Assembly (NCBI GenBank): GCA_030824175.1
Contig: JAVBYH010000290.1
Span: 1 to 8,442 of the forward strand
DNA: 8,442 nt
Reading direction: 5' to 3'
DNA from: Bacteroidota bacterium
Lineage (GTDB): Bacteria > Bacteroidota > Ignavibacteria > UBA10030 > UBA8401
A program made the translations under genes and the position numbers. Below the pieces are notes generated by a model. That model was not told the DNA's origin. It worked only from the letters and a program-made list of their open reading frames with translations, and searched no databases. Shown one piece after another: positions 1-6,122 of the stretch (positions within the stretch are counted from its first letter, which is position 1; each line of letters begins with the position of its first letter).

Positions 1-769
1 TCGTGAACAGATTGTTCGCCGTGCCGTCGGACATGAGGATGGCGGGCATGGTGACCTTCGTCCGCATCATCGTTGCGAATGCGACGATTGCCTGCGCGGT
101 ATCCACCTCGAAGATTTTCGTCATGAACAGCTTGTACGCCTTTTCGTGGCGCGCCTCGTCACCCGCGATGAGCCCGCATATTTTGTGGAGCAGATCGTCG
201 CCCGCCTTTTTCGCGCGCACGCCGACATTGCGGTGCGAGATCTTCGTTGCGCGTTCCTGGAAGGACGTGTAGATGAATCCGAGGTACGGATCGTTCTGCG
301 TGAGCGGATCGAATCCATTGTTGAGCAGGTGGTGGATTGTTTTCTCGACGGCCCGCATGTCCACGCGGCCCGTGAGATAGAGGTATTTGTTCAGCAGGTC
401 GCCGTGGCGGTTCTCCTCGGAGGTCCACCCGCGGCTCCATTTCGCCCAGGGATTGTCGCTCGCGCCGGTCTTGTCCGTCGTGCCCTCGAGCCGGTTGATC
501 CACGTCTGGTACGTCGGCAGCGCCTCTTCCGTCACCATATCTCCGACGAGCACCACGAGCAGCTCATCGGGGAGTTCGAGCGCCTTCGTGCGCATGTCTG
601 CGATCTCTTCCATCCACGTTTTCTTCGTCATATCCGGAAGAAAATCGCTGGGCTGCCAGCTTTCTTCGACCGGGACAAGCAGAGAACCGATATTCTCACC
701 CACGAACCCTTCAAGGCTCTTGATGACCTCGAGCCGTGAAGGTAGTTGCAGCATTGCATTGGTGCTCAC
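1..769 (-). CDS. Soluble acyl-[acyl-carrier-protein] desaturase (stearoyl-ACP Δ9 desaturase family), 3' end cut by window edge
   Basis: Diiron enzyme that inserts a cis double bond into an acyl chain held on ACP, using O2 and reduced ferredoxin; cytosolic. The visible 256 residues contain every metal ligand of the family: E81 in TEEALPTYQ, E119/H122 in EENRHGD, E172 in SFQERAT, and E205/H208 in DEARHE. The spacings (38, 53, 33 residues) match those of the castor enzyme ligands E105, E143, E196 and E229. About 100 C-terminal residues should lie beyond the left edge, judging by family length (about 360 aa). The start is GTG at 769, chosen because GGAGG lies 8 nt upstream; an ATG five codons later has no such site. 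No close partner gene is visible; the neighbour upstream encodes a CoA-binding protein after a 189-bp gap. Family assignment is very secure; the exact double-bond position and chain length cannot be read from the sequence. Confidence 0.95.
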   Translation of the reverse strand, partial: MSTNAMLQLPSRLEVIKSLEGFVGENIGSLLVPVEESWQPSDFLPDMTKKTWMEEIADMRTKALELPDELLVVLVGDMVTEEALPTYQTWINRLEGTTDKTGASDNPWAKWSRGWTSEENRHGDLLNKYLYLTGRVDMRAVEKTIHHLLNNGFDPLTQNDPYLGFIYTSFQERATKISHRNVGVRAKKAGDDLLHKICGLIAGDEARHEKAYKLFMTKIFEVDTAQAIVAFATMMRTKVTMPAILMSDGTANNLFT

Positions 770-777
770 AGGAAACG

Positions 778-782
778 CCTCC
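778..782 (-). promoter_or_regulatory. Shine-Dalgarno site of the desaturase gene
   Basis: Minus strand reads GGAGG, followed by 8 nt and then GTG at 769-767. It decides the GTG start over the in-frame ATG five codons downstream. Confidence 0.8.
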
Positions 783-800
783 AAAATAAAAATGACACGG

Positions 801-870
801 CCCGCCGCAAGCGGAGCGCAGCGGGTCAATGCAAGGTATAACCCATTTTCATGCAAGAGAGTTTCATGCA
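801..870 (-). promoter_or_regulatory. Desaturase upstream region: hairpin and repeated TTTCATGCA motif
   Basis: The 189-bp gap (770-958) between the desaturase and the CoA-binding gene holds no credible ORF. It contains a possible hairpin (CCCGC 801-805 with GCGGG 821-825, inner CGC 806-808 with GCG 816-818). It also contains two exact copies of TTTCATGCA at 847-855 and 862-870 (15-bp period), with a related TCAATGCAAG at 826-835. The repeats sit 75-100 bp upstream of the GTG start, a plausible place for an operator. I could not identify a clear -35/-10 pair here. That the repeats bind a regulator is inference only. Confidence 0.3.
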
Positions 871-958
871 TCCGGATGGCGATGCCGGACCTTCGGCGAG
901 AGCGCGACGAACGCGCGTGCCAGTTCAACACCGGGCACGGAAAGGCAGCGCTCGCCGG

Positions 959-1411
959 TTATCGCGGGAGTTTCCCGAACAGCCTGTTGATGCCGCGGTG
1001 GAAGCGATGGAATGCCTCGGCGGGTTCCGCGAACATGAGGATGCATTCGCCGTGTATCACCGTGATGCCGTTCGCCGCGCAGAAGTCGATGGCTGCCGGA
1101 GAGTCGGCGCCCGTCTGCATCCAGACGCGCGGAATGCCGGCCGCTGCCGCCTCCTTCACGATGGCCTCCGTTTCCCCGGGATGAAGGACGACAACAAGTC
1201 CGCCCACCGGCTCGGGAAGGTCGCTTAGGCGCCGATAGCATTGCAGGCCTTCGAGTGTGGCGGCGGACGGATGGATGGGATACACTGTGTACCCCTTGGC
1301 CTTCAGCGACGAGAGCGCGGCATTGCCGAATTTTTTTCCGCCCCTCGAGGCGCCCGCGACCGCAAGCGTACGCTGCGCCATGAATTCGGTGACTGCTGCT
1401 TTTGATGTCAT
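959..1411 (-). CDS. CoA-binding domain protein (YccU-like, CoA_binding_2 family)
   Basis: A 150-residue single-domain Rossmann-like protein of the family that includes E. coli YccU; the fold resembles the CoA-binding domain of succinyl-CoA synthetase. Visible signatures are the N-terminal nucleotide loop VAGAS at 18-22 followed by KKFGN, YPIHP at 44-48, the hydrophobic strand GLVVVLHP at 71-78, VWMQTGA at 97-103, and the conserved cysteine region HGECILMF at 120-127. Length matches the family norm (about 135-150 aa). The frame is open up to 1513, but the homologous region begins at MTSKAAVTEF and a candidate promoter lies inside the extension, so I chose the ATG at 1411; it has no strong Shine-Dalgarno. 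The cellular role of this family is poorly defined; CoA or acyl-CoA binding is inferred from the fold. It lies between vapC and a fatty-acid desaturase, but spacing does not support a tight operon. Confidence 0.85.
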   Translation of the reverse strand: MTSKAAVTEFMAQRTLAVAGASRGGKKFGNAALSSLKAKGYTVYPIHPSAATLEGLQCYRRLSDLPEPVGGLVVVLHPGETEAIVKEAAAAGIPRVWMQTGADSPAAIDFCAANGITVIHGECILMFAEPAEAFHRFHRGINRLFGKLPR

Positions 1412-1471
1412 GCGATGTCGTGTGTGATGGAGTTGTTCAGTGCCCGCCGGGCGGCCGGCCCTTACGGCTTG

Positions 1472-1500
1472 AATATCCAAAGATTGCACGAGAAGGTCAA
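1472..1500 (-). promoter_or_regulatory. Candidate sigma70 promoter for the CoA-binding protein gene
   Basis: Minus strand shows TTGACC (1500-1495), a 17-nt spacer and GATATT (1477-1472): 5/6 and 4/6 matches to consensus with ideal spacing. Transcription would begin near 1465, giving a leader of roughly 54 nt to the ATG at 1411. It lies just past the vapC stop, so the gene need not depend on the vapBC promoter. Confidence 0.4.
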
Positions 1501-1517
1501 GACAGGCCCCCACTTCA

Positions 1518-1928
1518 TCATCCCGCGTTGTCGGCCCAATTCTCGAGGAGCAATCCCGGCACGCGCGAAAATTCCTTCGTATTGTTTGTCACGAGCGTCA
1601 TCCCGAGTGAGCGGGCGTGCGATGCAATGAGTATGTCGAGCGGCCCGATGGGCCGGCCGGCCCGCTCCAGTCCTGCCCGGATCTCCCCGTAGTGCCCTGC
1701 GGCACGCTCGTCGTACGGGAGGATCGTCATCACAATAAGGAAGCGAATGAGCGCCAGCCGGTTTTCGTCCGGCCGCGAACTCTTCACGACGCCATACGTG
1801 AGTTCGGAGAGCGTGATCGAGGAGATCGACAAGCCGTCGTGAAGATGACGGTGGAGCCTCCGGAGCACCGTTTCGGGCTTCTTTTTGATGACGTAGATGC
1901 AGATGTTCGTGTCGAGCATGAACGGCAT
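1518..1928 (-). CDS. vapC: VapC-type PIN-domain ribonuclease toxin
   Basis: Toxin of a type II toxin-antitoxin pair: a Mg2+-dependent RNase; relatives cut tRNA or rRNA when freed from VapB. All 136 residues form one PIN domain, the usual VapC length. Acidic active-site positions are visible: D6 in MLDTN, E42 in SELTYG, D98 in PLDILIASHA, and the C-terminal VTNNTKEF (113-120), with E119 or the asparagines at the fourth position. The pattern is close to the VagD/MvpT branch. The start ATG (1928-1926) shares one base with the vapB stop (TAATG), the classical arrangement for translational coupling; only a weak AGG lies upstream. Nothing is truncated and all catalytic residues seem intact, so the toxin should be functional. 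The RNA target cannot be inferred from sequence. Confidence 0.93.
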   Translation of the reverse strand: MPFMLDTNICIYVIKKKPETVLRRLHRHLHDGLSISSITLSELTYGVVKSSRPDENRLALIRFLIVMTILPYDERAAGHYGEIRAGLERAGRPIGPLDILIASHARSLGMTLVTNNTKEFSRVPGLLLENWADNAG

Positions 1929-2158
1929 TAGAGTTTTTGCCTGCGATCTGTGGCGTGCGTTTGATGGCGGTCATCCATATAATCGGGGGAAAATGCGTCG
2001 AGGCTCGAAACGAAATTCTTCCACGCGCTTTGCAGCGGAATGATGACGAGCATGTCGTCGATTTTTTTCACGAGTACTTCATCTCCCTCGAACCTGCAGT
2101 CCTTCGGGAGACGCACCGCCTGGCTGCGGCCGTTCATGAAGAGTTTTGCCTTGTGCAT
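1928..2158 (-). CDS. vapB: VapB-type antitoxin with AbrB/SpoVT DNA-binding fold
   Basis: Antitoxin that binds and inhibits VapC and represses the shared promoter. The 76 residues show a swapped-hairpin AbrB N-terminus: AKLFMNGRSQAVRLPKDCRF at 4-23, then GDEVLVKKIDDMLVIIP at 25-41. An acidic and aromatic C-terminal tail follows (W46, F49, D54, F56, D59), ending in arginine-rich DDRHQ and TDRRQKL. In this family the tail wraps the toxin and places an arginine near its active site. The start at 2158 is set by AGGAG 8 nt upstream (2167-2171). The open frame extends to 2215, but that extension overlaps the promoter and has no ribosome site. Stop overlaps the vapC start by one base. Confidence in the VapB/VagC assignment is high. 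Confidence 0.92.
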   Translation of the reverse strand: MHKAKLFMNGRSQAVRLPKDCRFEGDEVLVKKIDDMLVIIPLQSAWKNFVSSLDAFSPDYMDDRHQTHATDRRQKL

Positions 2159-2175
2159 TGCGCCGGCTCCTATTG

Positions 2176-2196
2176 ATATATACCATAATATATACC
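2176..2196. repeat. Direct repeat ATATATACC x2 over the vapBC -10 box (probable operator)
   Basis: Two exact 9-bp copies of ATATATACC at 2176-2184 and 2188-2196, period 12 bp (about one helical turn). One covers the -10 hexamer and the other the presumed start point. Position suggests the VapB or VapBC binding site; that function is inferred. VapB operators are more often described as inverted repeats, so the direct orientation is slightly unusual, though the TATATA core is itself palindromic. Confidence 0.5.
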
Positions 2197-2215
2197 CTAG
2201 GCCCGCAATTGTCAA
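2187..2215 (-). promoter_or_regulatory. Near-consensus sigma70 promoter of vapBC
   Basis: Minus strand reads TTGACA (2215-2210, perfect -35), a 17-nt spacer, then TATATT (2192-2187, 5/6 match to -10). Initiation would fall near 2180, leaving about 22 nt of leader with AGGAG 8 nt from the vapB ATG. This is the best promoter in the window, as expected for an autorepressed toxin-antitoxin operon. Confidence 0.75.
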
Positions 2216-2232
2216 GATCCGGTGGGATGGAA

Positions 2233-2284
2233 CGGCACTGTCGCCGTCCGTGCCGCAGCCGGGCGCAGATGAGGCGCCCGGCTG
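2233..2284 (-). terminator. Two adjacent GC hairpins after the cytochrome gene
   Basis: The main stem pairs CAGCCGGGCGC (2256-2266) with GCGCCCGGCTG (2274-2284): 11 perfect pairs around a 7-nt loop, and CCGT/ACGG flanks can pair further. Directly next to it CGGCAC (2233-2238) pairs with GTGCCG (2250-2255). The hairpins lie 36-88 bp past the stop of the cytochrome gene and before the vapBC promoter, so insulation is the likely role. Neither strand has a real U tract after the stem, so this is not a textbook intrinsic terminator. Confidence 0.5.
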
Positions 2285-2295
2285 TACGGTTCTAT

Positions 2296-2313
2296 ATTCA
2301 CCGGATTCACCGG
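2296..2313. repeat. 9-bp tandem duplication ATTCACCGG x2
   Basis: Two exact back-to-back copies of ATTCACCGG just beyond the cytochrome stop codon. It is probably a replication-slippage duplication; no function is evident. Confidence 0.5.
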
Positions 2314-2320
2314 GGCAGCG

Positions 2321-3313
2321 TCACTTCACCGCCATCGCGTTCGGCGGTTCATACTTCACGACGGCGTTCGTTACCGGCGGCATTGTCCGCAGATACGTGT
2401 AGATCGCGCGCAGGTCCTGATCCGTCATGCCCGCGTACATCGTCCACGGCATCGCCGTGTAGTAGCCCACCGTCTTCGGGTCCAGTGTCTTTGCGCTGTC
2501 CGCTGCGAAGTGTTTGAAGCGGCTCACGAACGCGTCCTCGGTCCAGAGGCCGATGCCCGTCGCTTCATCGGGAGTGATGTTCGCGGTGCGTATGATGCCG
2601 AGGTGCGTTTTAAATTCCGACCCGCCGGCAAACTCCATGCCCGCGATCGGATCGCCCTTGTCGCTCGGCGTATGGCATGCCGCGCACACAGCGGCGTTGA
2701 CGAGGTATTTCCCGTATTCGTATTTGTTGTTCCGGTCCGGCTCGGGCGTGCTCTCATGCGGCGCAGGCACGGCGCGAATGAACATGCTGACGGGAAAATC
2801 GATCGTCGAGGGCGGCACCTCGTTCGGTATGGACGGAAGCGTGCGGATGTAGGCGATGATTGAATAGAGGTCCTCATCCGACAGGTTGTTGAAGTGCGTG
2901 TAGGGCATCAGCGGAAAGATCACAGAATTATCCTTTCGCACGCCCGAGGTGATGATGCGGAAGAGTTCCCCGTCCGTGAGTGAGCCGATCCCCGCGGGGG
3001 TGATGTTCGACGCGTAGAGCAGGCCGGGCAGGCCCTCTTCCGGCCCGAACCGTTCGCCGCCTTTGCCCTCCGTTCCAGGGATGAGAGGCCCGGCGAAATA
3101 CTCGAAGTTGCGGACCGAATGGCAGTCGATACACATGGACACATGATTGGCGAGATACCGGCCCCGTTCGATGCGGGACGGCGTGCGGTCCACCGTGAGC
3201 GGCGGCGGGTCCGGCACATTCGGATACCGGAGAAAATAATTAGCCCCCACCCCCACGATGGCAATAGTCACTATGGCGGCAAGAATCCCAACGACACGAA
3301 TCCCCATCTTCAT
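2321..3313 (-). CDS. Membrane-anchored diheme cytochrome c
   Basis: Periplasmic electron carrier with two class-I cytochrome c domains in 330 residues. The N-terminus (MKMGIRVVGI, then a hydrophobic stretch to about residue 27) is an uncleaved signal anchor with no lipobox. Heme 1 attaches at C61/C64 (CIDCH 61-65), with M136 in LMPYTH a likely sixth ligand. Heme 2 attaches at C210/C213 (CAACH 210-214), with M288 in AMPWTMY. Each domain ends in the typical helix (DEDLYSIIAYIRTL, DQDLRAIYTYLRTM). The duplicated architecture resembles cytochrome subunits of periplasmic alcohol or aldehyde dehydrogenases, but no catalytic subunit is next to it, so the electron donor is unknown. I chose ATG at 3313 because GGAGGG lies 4 nt upstream; the ATG at 3325 overlaps that site. 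It begins 69 nt after the histidine kinase stop, so read-through from that operon is possible. Confidence 0.9.
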   Translation of the reverse strand: MKMGIRVVGILAAIVTIAIVGVGANYFLRYPNVPDPPPLTVDRTPSRIERGRYLANHVSMCIDCHSVRNFEYFAGPLIPGTEGKGGERFGPEEGLPGLLYASNITPAGIGSLTDGELFRIITSGVRKDNSVIFPLMPYTHFNNLSDEDLYSIIAYIRTLPSIPNEVPPSTIDFPVSMFIRAVPAPHESTPEPDRNNKYEYGKYLVNAAVCAACHTPSDKGDPIAGMEFAGGSEFKTHLGIIRTANITPDEATGIGLWTEDAFVSRFKHFAADSAKTLDPKTVGYYTAMPWTMYAGMTDQDLRAIYTYLRTMPPVTNAVVKYEPPNAMAVK

Positions 3314-3317
3314 CACA

Positions 3318-3323
3318 CCCTCC
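3318..3323 (-). promoter_or_regulatory. Shine-Dalgarno site of the cytochrome gene
   Basis: Minus strand GGAGGG, 4 nt before ATG at 3313-3311. It overlaps the upstream in-frame ATG at 3325 and so argues against that start; a further ATG at 3307 is spaced less well. Confidence 0.7.
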
Positions 3324-3346
3324 ATAATAAAAGTTGAACATGGAAT

Positions 3347-3378
3347 AAAAAACAGAGGGCGGAAATAAAAAGTTTCCG
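3347..3378 (-). terminator. Weak stem-loop plus T run between kinase and cytochrome genes
   Basis: On the minus strand CGGAAA (3378-3373) can pair with TTTCCG (3365-3360) around a 7-nt loop. Seven nt later come six T residues (3352-3347). The stem is short and AT-rich and the T run is displaced, so this is at best a leaky terminator or attenuator between the kinase stop and the cytochrome ribosome site. Confidence 0.3.
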
Positions 3379-3382
3379 GACG

Positions 3383-4714
3383 CTACAGGGTGATCGTGAA
3401 GACGGTGTCGGCGCCCGGTGAAGAGGATGCGCGCAGCGTGCCGCCGTGTGCGCGGACGATGCGCTGCGAAATGCTCAGTCCGATGCCGGAGCCTTCCTGC
3501 TTCGTGCTGAAGAAGGGAATGAAGATCTTGTCAAGGATCTCTTCGGGGATCCCCTTGCCGTTGTCGGCGACGCGCAGGGTCACCATCCCCCGCTCGTCGA
3601 CGCCCGCCGAGACAACGATGCGTCTCTCCGCGGTCTGCGCGAGGGCGTGTATCGAATTCTGTATGAGATTCAGGAGCACCTGTTCCAGCAGTTCCGGATC
3701 GGCGTCCATCTCGAGCGTTTCGGGGGTGACCGAGACCGAGAAGCGTATGTCGTTGGCCGCGAACGCGCGCTCCATGAGCAGCCGCACGCCGTAGATGAGT
3801 TCAGCCGCTTTCACCCTTCGCACATTGAGCTGCGGCATTTTCGAGACGTCCCGGTACTTGTTCACGAAATGGATGAGCCCCTCGCTTCGCCGGTGGATGG
3901 TGCTCACCGCCGCGCCGATGTCCGTGATGGTCTCGGCATGCAGCCGTCCCTCCGGGGCGTTCTTCAGCATCGCATCCACCGTCGATGCGAGCGACGAGAT
4001 CGGCGTGATCGAGTTCATGATCTCGTGCGTCAGGACGCGGATGAGCTTCTGCCACGCCTCGATCTCGTTGGCCTCGAGCTCTTGCTGGATGTTGTGGAGC
4101 GAGATGAGCTTCATCGGATGCTCCTTCATCCGAAATCCGGCGGCGGCGATGAGAAACTCCTGCGTCGATCCGTTCACCGGCAGCCTGTATGTCCGTTTCG
4201 TGTTCGGCGCCATTTCGAAGAGGAGCTCCGCGAGGTTCGCATGTTTCCTGTCCAGCGCGGTCAGATTCTTCAGGTGCGGCGTGGAGAGGATGCGGCCCGC
4301 GGCCTTATTGTAGAGGGCAATGTCGCCCTTCGCGTCGAAGCAGATAAGGCCGATCTCGACATGTTCGACGACGGTCTGGAGATACTGGAGGCTTTCCTCC
4401 TTCTCGATGCGCGCCTGGCGGAAATTTGCGATGATCCGCTCGAGTTCGGCTGTGAGCTCCTTGTACGACGAGCCGAGCGATCCCATCCTCGCGTTTTGTG
4501 AGAAGTCCGAATAGTTGATGCCCTGCAGGAAGCGGACCACCTCGGCGTTCGCCCTGTCGGTGAAACGGAAGAACGAATGAATCTGCGCGGCGCACACGAC
4601 GGCGACGCATGCGGCGACGGCATAGTACGCTGCGTACATGCACTGGATGCAAAGCGCGAGTGTCGCCGCAAGGAACGCGATGCGCGCGAGCGACTGCAGT
4701 CTGAATGGGTTCAT
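3383..4714 (-). CDS. Two-TM sensor histidine kinase, NtrY-like, with PAS domain
   Basis: Autophosphorylating sensor, cognate of the adjacent NtrC-type regulator; inner membrane. Of 443 residues, about 9-28 and 29-48 are two closely spaced hydrophobic helices with almost no periplasmic loop. A charged linker and coiled coil follow (about 50-110), then a PAS-like domain (about 110-215, including IGLICFDAKGDIALYNKAAG). The dimerisation H-box is LIRVLTHEIMNSITPISSL with phospho-acceptor H230. The ATPase has an N box (NLIQNSIHAL, 349-358), G1 (DNGKGI, 384-389), F box (IFIPFFSTK, 397-405) and G2 (GSGIGLSIS, 408-416). All catalytic motifs are intact. The lack of an extracytoplasmic sensor domain suggests a membrane or cytoplasmic signal, possibly through PAS; no cofactor ligand is obvious. 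It starts 2 nt after the regulator stop, so the two are surely one transcript. Confidence 0.93.
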   Translation of the reverse strand: MNPFRLQSLARIAFLAATLALCIQCMYAAYYAVAACVAVVCAAQIHSFFRFTDRANAEVVRFLQGINYSDFSQNARMGSLGSSYKELTAELERIIANFRQARIEKEESLQYLQTVVEHVEIGLICFDAKGDIALYNKAAGRILSTPHLKNLTALDRKHANLAELLFEMAPNTKRTYRLPVNGSTQEFLIAAAGFRMKEHPMKLISLHNIQQELEANEIEAWQKLIRVLTHEIMNSITPISSLASTVDAMLKNAPEGRLHAETITDIGAAVSTIHRRSEGLIHFVNKYRDVSKMPQLNVRRVKAAELIYGVRLLMERAFAANDIRFSVSVTPETLEMDADPELLEQVLLNLIQNSIHALAQTAERRIVVSAGVDERGMVTLRVADNGKGIPEEILDKIFIPFFSTKQEGSGIGLSISQRIVRAHGGTLRASSSPGADTVFTITL

Positions 4715-4716
4715 AG

Positions 4717-6096
4717 TCAGATCCCGTGTTTTTCCATGCGGCGGTAGAGCGACGTCCGGGTCAGCCCGAGTTCCTTCGCGGCCTTTGAAATGTTCCCCTC
4801 GTACTTCTGCAGCACCTTGCGGATGACGGTCTTCTCGATCTCGTCGAGATTGAACGTGCCGGTCTCGGGCTCTTCGCGCGGCTGCGCGTTCATGCTGTTG
4901 AAGAGGACGTCGGCGGGTTCGAGCACATCCGCATCGCAGAGGATGACGCTCCGCTCGATGACATGCTGCAGTTCACGCACATTGCCCGGCCACGCGTACC
5001 GCTCGAATCCGGACATCGTGTGCGCGGTGACGCGCAGGTTCGGCTTGTTGTATTTCTGCTTGTAGATGGGCAGGTAATATTCAACGAGGAGTTGTATGTC
5101 GCCTGCGCGCTCGCGCAGCGGCGGCACATGAATCTCCACGGTATTGATCCGGTAGAGAAGGTCCTGGCGGAACCTGTTTGCGGCGGCCTCGTCGTAGATG
5201 CGGAGGTTCGTCGCGCAGATGAGGCGGATGTCCGTCGGCCTCGGCGCGTTGGAGCCGACGCGCACGACCTCCTTGTTCTGTATCACGCTCAGGAGCTTCG
5301 ATTGGAGCTCCGGCGGAATGTTGCCGATCTCGTCGAGGAAGAGCGTGCCGCCCGAGGCGATCTCGAACCTGCCGGGACGATCCTCCCTCGCATCGGTGAA
5401 CGCCCCCTTCACGTGGCCGAAGAGCTCGCTCTCGAACAGGGACCGGGAGATGGAGCCCATGTCCACATTGACGAACACATCCTGCGCGCGGCGCGAGTTC
5501 CGATGCAGCGCGCGCGCCACAAGCTCCTTGCCCGTGCCGTTCTCTCCGAGGATGAGCACGTTCGCGTCCGTGTCTGCGACCTTCGCGATCGTGGCGAACA
5601 CTTTCTTCATCGCGTCGGATCGCCCGATGATGTCGTGCGTGAGTCCGGCCGATTCCTCGTTGAGATACTGCTGCTTCGACCGGACGCGGTCGAGCTCGAG
5701 CCTGGACTCGCGCAGCTTGCACGCCGACGAGAATGTCGCGAGCAGTTTCTCGTTCTGCCACGGCTTGAGGACGAAGTCGATCGCGCCGTCCTTCACGGCG
5801 CGCACGGCCGTCTCGACACCGCCGTACGCCGTCATGAGCACGACGATGGCCTGCGGATCGATGGACAGAATCTCGCGCAGCCAGTAGAATCCCTCGCGTC
5901 CGTCCGTGCCGTCGCTCGTGAAATTCATATCCAGGAAGATCACGTCGAACGCGGTGGCGGCGAGCAGCGCCGGGATCTTCCCGGGGATCGGGGTGACATC
6001 AACTGTCGATGCATACGGCTTCAGGAGCAGCTTCGCCGCAAGCAGCACATCCTCATTGTCGTCGACAATGAGCACCGAGGGTAATGTAGGTTCCAT
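4717..6096 (-). CDS. Sigma54-dependent NtrC-family response regulator (receiver–AAA+–Fis HTH)
   Basis: Transcription activator that remodels sigma54-RNA polymerase after phosphorylation. Its 459 residues carry three domains. The receiver has acidic pocket D12/D13, phospho-acceptor D56 in VIFLDMNF, T89 and K111. The AAA+ domain has Walker A GENGTGKE (184-191), the sigma54-contact loop GAFTDA (231-236), Walker B LFLDEIGN (252-259), RFRQDLLYRI (308-317), and WPGNVREL (369-376). The C-terminal Fis-type helix-turn-helix is NISKAAKELGLTRTSLYRRM (435-454). The contact loop has D in place of the second G of GAFTGA; the key threonine is retained. The frame stays open to 6201, but the receiver begins properly at MEPTLPSVLIVDDNEDV, so I chose ATG 6096; no clear Shine-Dalgarno precedes it. 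It leads the operon with the kinase 2 nt downstream. Target genes are not identifiable here beyond possible self-regulation. Confidence 0.94.
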   Translation of the reverse strand: MEPTLPSVLIVDDNEDVLLAAKLLLKPYASTVDVTPIPGKIPALLAATAFDVIFLDMNFTSDGTDGREGFYWLREILSIDPQAIVVLMTAYGGVETAVRAVKDGAIDFVLKPWQNEKLLATFSSACKLRESRLELDRVRSKQQYLNEESAGLTHDIIGRSDAMKKVFATIAKVADTDANVLILGENGTGKELVARALHRNSRRAQDVFVNVDMGSISRSLFESELFGHVKGAFTDAREDRPGRFEIASGGTLFLDEIGNIPPELQSKLLSVIQNKEVVRVGSNAPRPTDIRLICATNLRIYDEAAANRFRQDLLYRINTVEIHVPPLRERAGDIQLLVEYYLPIYKQKYNKPNLRVTAHTMSGFERYAWPGNVRELQHVIERSVILCDADVLEPADVLFNSMNAQPREEPETGTFNLDEIEKTVIRKVLQKYEGNISKAAKELGLTRTSLYRRMEKHGI

Positions 6097-6118
6097 AGTG
6101 CCGAAATAGTGCCGAAAT
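6095..6118. repeat. 11-bp tandem duplication at the regulator start codon
   Basis: Two exact copies of AGTGCCGAAAT (6097-6107 and 6108-6118) lie immediately upstream of the regulator ATG, with AT of a third copy inside the start codon. The duplication fills the space where a Shine-Dalgarno would be expected, and none is visible. In the extended frame it would encode part of an implausible N-terminal extension, so I treat it as 5' untranslated. Confidence 0.6.
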
Positions 6119-6122
6119 GGAA

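Noticed and set aside
146..739. Plus-strand open frame opposite the desaturase
   Set aside because: The minus strand encodes all six diiron ligands in one uninterrupted frame, so the plus frame is a shadow.
908..922. Second sigma54-like site (TGGCACG then TTCG on the minus strand) upstream of the desaturase
   Set aside because: The -24 half matches but the essential GC at -12 is absent, it lies about 140 bp from the start codon, and the sequence is GC-rich enough for chance.
1412..1513. N-terminal extension of the CoA-binding protein
   Set aside because: The extension lies before the conserved fold and contains a TTGACC-N17-GATATT promoter candidate whose start point would be downstream of the upstream ATG.
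3446..4501. Long plus-strand open frame opposite the histidine kinase
   Set aside because: It is an antisense shadow produced by the GC-rich codon pattern of the kinase; the peptide is charge-rich with no recognisable domain.
4963..6084. Long plus-strand open frame opposite the response regulator
   Set aside because: Same cause: antisense of a GC-biased gene with complete AAA+ and receiver motifs on the minus strand.
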